Made by a program: the position numbers and the translations under genes | The notes under the pieces: model-generated | The model's input: the letters and a program-made list of their open reading frames with translations, nothing else | What the model was told of the DNA's origin: nothing | Databases searched by the model: none | Assembly (NCBI GenBank): GCA_964563125.1 | Contig: CAZLVY010000045.1 | Coordinates: 1-18,241, forward strand | Direction: 5' to 3' | Length of the DNA stretch: 18,241 bases | Origin: UBA1368 sp964563125 | GTDB lineage: Bacteria > Bacillota > Syntrophomonadia > Syntrophomonadales > Syntrophomonadaceae | Shown: positions 13,980 through 18,241 of the stretch, piece after piece | Layout of the letters: each line of letters starts with the position of its first letter | How positions within the stretch are numbered: the stretch's first letter is position 1

Positions 13980-15653
13980 ATGACTAATTCTGATAAAAAC
14001 CAGTCGATGATAAATGTAGAAATAATTGGCAGAGGTGAATATACAGTTGCTCAGGGAACCAGAATTAATCAATTGATTGCAATGCATTTGAGCGATTGCG
14101 AATTTCCTATATTAGCAGTTATGGTGCAGAATTCTATGCATGATTTAAACTATATTTTGCATGATGCAGATAAGATTGAACTAATTGACCTGACCTCAGA
14201 AAAAGGTGCCAGGATTTACCGCCGCAGCGCTATGTTTATACTTATTAAAGCCTGTCGTGAACTATTCCCCGATAGGACAGTTATAGTCAGGCATTCCATG
14301 TCTAACGGTATATTTTGCGAGTTTCGCCATCAGGAAGTGACCCCCGCAGAAGTTAAAATGATTGAAGAACAGATGCATAAAATAGTAGCAAGTGATTTAC
14401 TTATTAAGAGAATTACAGTCAATAAAGAGAAAGCTGTGGAGATATTTACTGCCCAGGGTCAGCTGGATTTAGTTCAACTAATGAAACAAAGAGAAAAGGA
14501 ATTTGTTCATGTATATGAATTGGATGGATTTTATGAGTACTTTTACGGCTACATGGTGATTAACACCGGGCAAATTGATCGCTTCCGATTAATTAATTAT
14601 CCACCGGGAATAGTGCTGCAAACGCCTGAGAAAAAAAATCCCGGTATTCTTATGCCATTTGTGGAACAAAAGAAGCTATCCAGTATATACAGTGAGGCAA
14701 AAGCCTGGGCAGAGATGCTTAAAGCACCTCATGTTGCTGCGGTTAATGAGATAGTTTCCCGAGGAGAAATTAATGATTTCATTCGTGTAAATGAAGCATT
14801 ACATGAAAAGAAAATAGCTTCTATAGCTGATCAAATTTGTAATAATCAGGATGTACGTATTATTTTAATCGCCGGACCTTCTTCTTCGGGAAAAACCACC
14901 TTTGCCCAGCGGTTGTTTATTCAACTGAGAGTTAATGGCAAAGAACCGGTTGCCATATCGATGGATAATTATTTTGTCAACAGATGTGATACTCCTTTAG
15001 ATGAAAATAATGAATATGACTTTGAATCACTGGAAGCATTAAAATTAGATTTATTCAACGAACACCTGCAGCAATTAATTAATGGCGAAGAAGTTGAAAT
15101 GCCAGTTTACAATTTTATTAGCGGAACCTGTGAAACAGAAGGGGTTAAAATTAAACTGGGAGCAGGACAGCCATTGATTTTGGAAGGCATTCATTGTCTA
15201 AATGATCAATTGACCAGCAGTATATATGCCAAGCAAAAATTTAAGATATATATAAGTGCATTAACCCAATTAAATATTGACTATTCTAATAATATTTCTA
15301 CCACTGACAGTCGTCTGATCAGAAGGATAATACGCGATAATAGAACCAGAGGGCACAATGCTTTGGATACTATTAAAAGATGGCCTTCAGTCAGAAACGG
15401 AGAAGAGAAAAATATTTTTCCTTTTCAGGAGAATGCCGATGCCATGTTTAATTCATCATTAGTTTATGAATTATTCATTTTAAAGCCTTACATTGAACCT
15501 TTGTTAAGGAAAATAGGACCTGAAAACCGGGAATATGCCGAAGCCAAGCGATTGCTGAAGTTTCTAAGCTATTTTAAAACTGCAGAGACTGATGAAATAC
15601 CAATCAATTCAATTTTACGGGAGTTTGTTGGTAATAGCTGTTTTGAACATTAA
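13980..15653 (+). CDS. Nucleoside (uridine-type) kinase with ThrRS-like N-terminus
   Basis: 557 aa. A TGS-like domain (about 10-72) and a ThrRS editing-domain-like region (about 75-235) are fused to a P-loop PRK/uridine-kinase domain (about 285-510) with Walker A GPSSSGKTTF (299-308), a SMDNYF motif and LILEGIHCLND. The kinase half predicts phosphorylation of a nucleoside such as uridine; the substrate is inferred from family. Compared with ThrS in this window, the editing site is lost: YRHSSAH aligns with YRRSAMF, and FFDLCAGPH aligns with FYEYFYGYM, so all metal/catalytic His and Cys positions are replaced. ATG 13980 is preferred over the adjacent TTG 13977; AGGAGAG lies 8 nt upstream. The fusion architecture is known in clostridia and other groups, and the role of the N-terminus is unclear. 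Confidence 0.88.
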   Translation: MTNSDKNQSMINVEIIGRGEYTVAQGTRINQLIAMHLSDCEFPILAVMVQNSMHDLNYILHDADKIELIDLTSEKGARIYRRSAMFILIKACRELFPDRTVIVRHSMSNGIFCEFRHQEVTPAEVKMIEEQMHKIVASDLLIKRITVNKEKAVEIFTAQGQLDLVQLMKQREKEFVHVYELDGFYEYFYGYMVINTGQIDRFRLINYPPGIVLQTPEKKNPGILMPFVEQKKLSSIYSEAKAWAEMLKAPHVAAVNEIVSRGEINDFIRVNEALHEKKIASIADQICNNQDVRIILIAGPSSSGKTTFAQRLFIQLRVNGKEPVAISMDNYFVNRCDTPLDENNEYDFESLEALKLDLFNEHLQQLINGEEVEMPVYNFISGTCETEGVKIKLGAGQPLILEGIHCLNDQLTSSIYAKQKFKIYISALTQLNIDYSNNISTTDSRLIRRIIRDNRTRGHNALDTIKRWPSVRNGEEKNIFPFQENADAMFNSSLVYELFILKPYIEPLLRKIGPENREYAEAKRLLKFLSYFKTAETDEIPINSILREFVGNSCFEH

Positions 15654-15694
15654 GCTTGTATTGCCAGCGTAATTTTTAGATGGGGGTGGTAATA

Positions 15695-16399
15695 TTGCAC
15701 GGCAAAGTACTGGTAGTTGACGATGAGGAATCACTGGTTAGGTTAATAACTTTTAATCTTAATAAGGATGGTTTTCAAACTTTACAGGCTAATGATGGTA
15801 ATGAAGCCTGGCGTTTAATTATGCAGGAAAAACCGGATCTGATTATTTTAGATATAATGTTGCCGGGTAAAGATGGCTTGGAAATTTGCCGCGACCTGCG
15901 CAAGGAAAATATTACAACCCCCATTATTATGCTTACTGCTAAGGATGACGAAGTAGATAAAGTTGTCGGTCTTGAATTAGGTGCCGATGATTATGTTACC
16001 AAGCCGTTTAGTGTAAAAGAACTTAGCGCAAGAGTACGGGCTGTTTTGCGGCGTAATAATTTAAACGATAATTTGCCGGTAGAAAATAAAGATATTACTG
16101 TTGGCAAGTTTACTATGAAACCTTTGAATTTTGAAATATGGTTCAAAGATAAAAAATTAGATTTAACTATGAAAGAATATGAATTACTGCAAATGCTGCT
16201 TAGAAATAAGGGAAGGGTGCTAAAAAGAGAATATTTACTGGAGGTGCTTTGGGATTATCCTGACAGTGCTAATACAAGAGCATTAGATGTATACATCAGC
16301 AAATTGCGGGAAAAAATCGAAGATGATGCTAAAAAACCTCAACATATAATTACTGTCAGGGGCTATGGTTATAAATTTGAGGAAAATAAGTATGAATAG
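15695..16399 (+). CDS. OmpR/PhoB-family response regulator
   Basis: 234 aa. The receiver domain (1-115) has the acidic pair Asp9/Asp10, phosphoacceptor Asp53 (LIILDIMLPGKDG), Thr81 and Lys103. A winged-helix DNA-binding domain (about 135-230) ends in VRGYGYKFEE. It is phosphorylated by the overlapping sensor kinase and acts as a transcription factor. I prefer the TTG at 15695 as start, because GGGGGTGGT (15682-15690) is then a well-placed ribosome binding site and the protein begins MHGKVLVVDDEE. The in-frame ATG at 15680 has no ribosome binding site and overlaps this one. Closest in type to PhoP/PhoB or WalR; the target regulon cannot be read from the window. Confidence 0.93.
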   Translation: MHGKVLVVDDEESLVRLITFNLNKDGFQTLQANDGNEAWRLIMQEKPDLIILDIMLPGKDGLEICRDLRKENITTPIIMLTAKDDEVDKVVGLELGADDYVTKPFSVKELSARVRAVLRRNNLNDNLPVENKDITVGKFTMKPLNFEIWFKDKKLDLTMKEYELLQMLLRNKGRVLKREYLLEVLWDYPDSANTRALDVYISKLREKIEDDAKKPQHIITVRGYGYKFEENKYE

Positions 16400-18158
16400 A
16401 TCATTTCGCTTTATACTTACCAGTAATTTTTTTATCATAATATTGGCATCTTTATCTCTCAGTCTTATTATCAGCTATTTTATTTTCAAAGACTTTTATA
16501 TAAGTGACACGGAAGAAAATCTTACGAATCAAGCTGTATTAGTAGCAGATATAATAGAGGGTTCTGCTCCTGGCAGTAATTCAGAATTATTAATAGAAAT
16601 CAGTAAAAGAATAGCCCAGGATACAGACACAAGAGTTACCGTTATCGAAGCCGAAAACGGGAATGTATTGGCTGATTCTGAATTTGACTATAACAAAATG
16701 GAAATACATAGTAACCGTCCGGAAATAATTAAGGCTTTTAATGAAGAGGCAGGTTCTGATATTAGATTTAGCAATACGGCACAAATTAATATGCTCTATG
16801 TAGCAGTACCTTTTAAGACTGATTTTATATCAGGAGCTGTTCGGTTAGCCAAACCGCTGGATGAGGTTGAAAAAGTTTTATTTAAAATTTTATCAGTAAT
16901 GCTATTGACGGTTCTTTTAACCGCGATAGCTGCTTTTAGTATTAGTGCTGTAGTTGCTAAACGGTTGTCCCGCCCATTATCAGACATTACGGAAGCGGTA
17001 AAAGATATTGCCCAGGGCAATTTTAAAAGAAGGATTCCCCGTCAATCTAACCAGGAATTTAGCGTATTATCATCTGCCGTTAATAATATGGCTGAATATC
17101 TTGAACAATATTTAAAGCAGATTTCTGAAGTAAAAAGCCAACTTGAAGCAGTTTTAGATAATACAGTCAATGGAATTTTTATGACTGATTATTCCGGGAG
17201 AATTAATTATGTTAATCCAGTTGCCAGGGCGCTTTTGTTTCCCGACCAAGAGCCTCTAGGGAGAAAACACCTTGAAGTAATTAGCAATTATGAATTGATA
17301 GAAATAATTGACCGTCTGAGAAAACATCCCCAAACAATAAAAACAAAAATCACCCTATACTCATTGGGAGGTAAAATTATTGATATAAATGCTCTAACCA
17401 TTTCAACTACTAGCGGAAAGGAAAATGACAGAGTATTAATAATTTTAAATGATATCACTGAGATTAAACATCTTGAGCAAGTAAAAAAAGATTTTATTGC
17501 TAATGTGACTCACGAACTAAAAACACCAATTGCCAGTATTAGCGGTTTTGCTGAAACCATGCTATCGGAAAAAGTTGATACTCAAGAAGAATTCCGTGAG
17601 TTTTCACAAATAATTTTCAATGAAGCCAAGCGATTAACTGATTTGATAAACGCTCTTTTTGAACTATCAAAATTAGAATCAACTATTCCTCAATTGCAGA
17701 TGCAAGTTATTGATTTAAGTTTAGTTATAGAAGAGACTGTTAATCTAATACAAAAAAAACCGGAAGTAAAGGATTATAGAATCGAGCTTATTAAACCCTC
17801 CCTGCCTTTATTAGTTGCGACTGATCCTAATTCTGTGGTGCAAATAATTATAAATTTACTCGATAATGCTGTTAAATTTAGTGAGCCTGAAAATAGAATC
17901 AGAATAACCATTGAGGAAGAGCCGCATGAGATTATAGTGTCTGTTATAGATAATGGCGAAGGAATCCCAGAAAAAGATTTACCCAGGATTTTTGAAAGAT
18001 TTTATCGGGTTGATCAGGCCAGATCCAGAAAAACCGGCGGAACAGGTTTGGGACTAGCGATAGTGAAACATTTGATCGAAAACCTTGGTGGTAAAGTGGG
18101 AGTACATAGTACTCCAGGGCAAGGATCAAAATTCTTTTTTACTCTGCCAAGGATTTAA
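16392..18158 (+). CDS. Sensor histidine kinase, PhoR/WalK-like
   Basis: 588 aa. Membrane helix 1 (about 8-32), an extracytoplasmic PAS/Cache-like sensor (33-160), helix 2 (162-187), HAMP (188-240), cytoplasmic PAS (about 250-355), HisKA with phosphoacceptor His374 (FIANVTHELKTPIASISGF), then HATPase_c with the N box NLLDNAVKFSEP, G1 DNGEGIP, F box FERFYR and G2 GGTGLGLAIVKHL. It autophosphorylates and signals to the preceding response regulator. ATG 16392 overlaps the regulator's stop by 8 nt, so translation is coupled; GAGG (16379-16382) is upstream. The architecture matches clostridial PhoR-type phosphate sensors, but pst genes are not in view, so the signal is uncertain. Confidence 0.93.
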   Translation: MNRSFRFILTSNFFIIILASLSLSLIISYFIFKDFYISDTEENLTNQAVLVADIIEGSAPGSNSELLIEISKRIAQDTDTRVTVIEAENGNVLADSEFDYNKMEIHSNRPEIIKAFNEEAGSDIRFSNTAQINMLYVAVPFKTDFISGAVRLAKPLDEVEKVLFKILSVMLLTVLLTAIAAFSISAVVAKRLSRPLSDITEAVKDIAQGNFKRRIPRQSNQEFSVLSSAVNNMAEYLEQYLKQISEVKSQLEAVLDNTVNGIFMTDYSGRINYVNPVARALLFPDQEPLGRKHLEVISNYELIEIIDRLRKHPQTIKTKITLYSLGGKIIDINALTISTTSGKENDRVLIILNDITEIKHLEQVKKDFIANVTHELKTPIASISGFAETMLSEKVDTQEEFREFSQIIFNEAKRLTDLINALFELSKLESTIPQLQMQVIDLSLVIEETVNLIQKKPEVKDYRIELIKPSLPLLVATDPNSVVQIIINLLDNAVKFSEPENRIRITIEEEPHEIIVSVIDNGEGIPEKDLPRIFERFYRVDQARSRKTGGTGLGLAIVKHLIENLGGKVGVHSTPGQGSKFFFTLPRI

Positions 18159-18187
18159 GCAGGCGGAATAAATATAACACCCTGACG

Positions 18188-18225
18188 GGGCTGTCGCACT
18201 AAGCAATTAGTGGATAGCCCTTTTT
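18188..18225 (+). terminator. Terminator after the two-component operon
   Basis: A long hairpin: 18188-18195 pairs with 18213-18220, and 18197-18202 with 18207-18212. G18196 is bulged and the loop is GCAA. Five T residues follow (18221-18225). Confidence 0.88.
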
Positions 18226-18241
18226 AAATGCAAAAAAATAA

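Overview
The window is a chromosomal housekeeping segment from a low-GC, probably spore-forming member of the Firmicutes (class Clostridia or a close relative). The reasons are the AT-rich sequence with strong GGAGG-type ribosome binding sites, T-tailed intrinsic terminators, a T-box leader, the gene order thrS / infC-rpmI-rplT / ysgA / pheS-pheT, and two sporulation-family genes (pdaB and ytxC). I cannot name the genus from sequence alone. There is no prophage, IS transposase or CRISPR array.

Layout. Bases 1-640 hold the end of a tRNA-Gly gene, a 55-bp tandem repeat array inside its 3' tail, a terminator, and then a promoter-tRNA-Cys-tRNA-Leu-terminator unit. Bases 780-4044 carry three small unrecognised proteins (782, 2171, 2765), a reverse-strand EamA/DMT transporter and a reverse-strand PdaB-type polysaccharide deacetylase. 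A solitary tRNA-Val(GAC) with its own promoter and terminator follows at 4204-4358. Then come ytxC (behind a sigma-E-like promoter), a short DUF445 membrane protein and thrS.

Bases 8117-9500 are the infC-rpmI-rplT operon. It has a good promoter, a structured leader that looks like L20-type attenuation, and an infC gene starting at AUU. A TrmH-family rRNA methyltransferase (YsgA type) follows. The pheS-pheT operon starts from an extended -10 promoter. Its leader first encodes a 30-codon YqzL-like small protein and then a full T-box riboswitch with a UUC (Phe) specifier. PheT lacks the usual tRNA-binding OB-fold insert. Bases 13980-18158 carry a nucleoside kinase fused to a ThrRS-like N-terminus, then an overlapping OmpR/PhoB-type response regulator and a PhoR/WalK-like sensor kinase, closed by a strong terminator.

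Functional picture. Most of the window serves translation: four tRNAs, three synthetase genes, IF3, L35, L20 and an rRNA methyltransferase. Several distinct RNA-level controls are visible in the DNA. I found no clear new multi-gene system. The most unusual items are the structured repeats behind tRNA-Gly, the hidden yqzL-like gene upstream of the T-box, the short PheT, the repeat-based alternative pairing in the infC leader, and the kinase whose ThrRS-like editing site has lost all its key residues.
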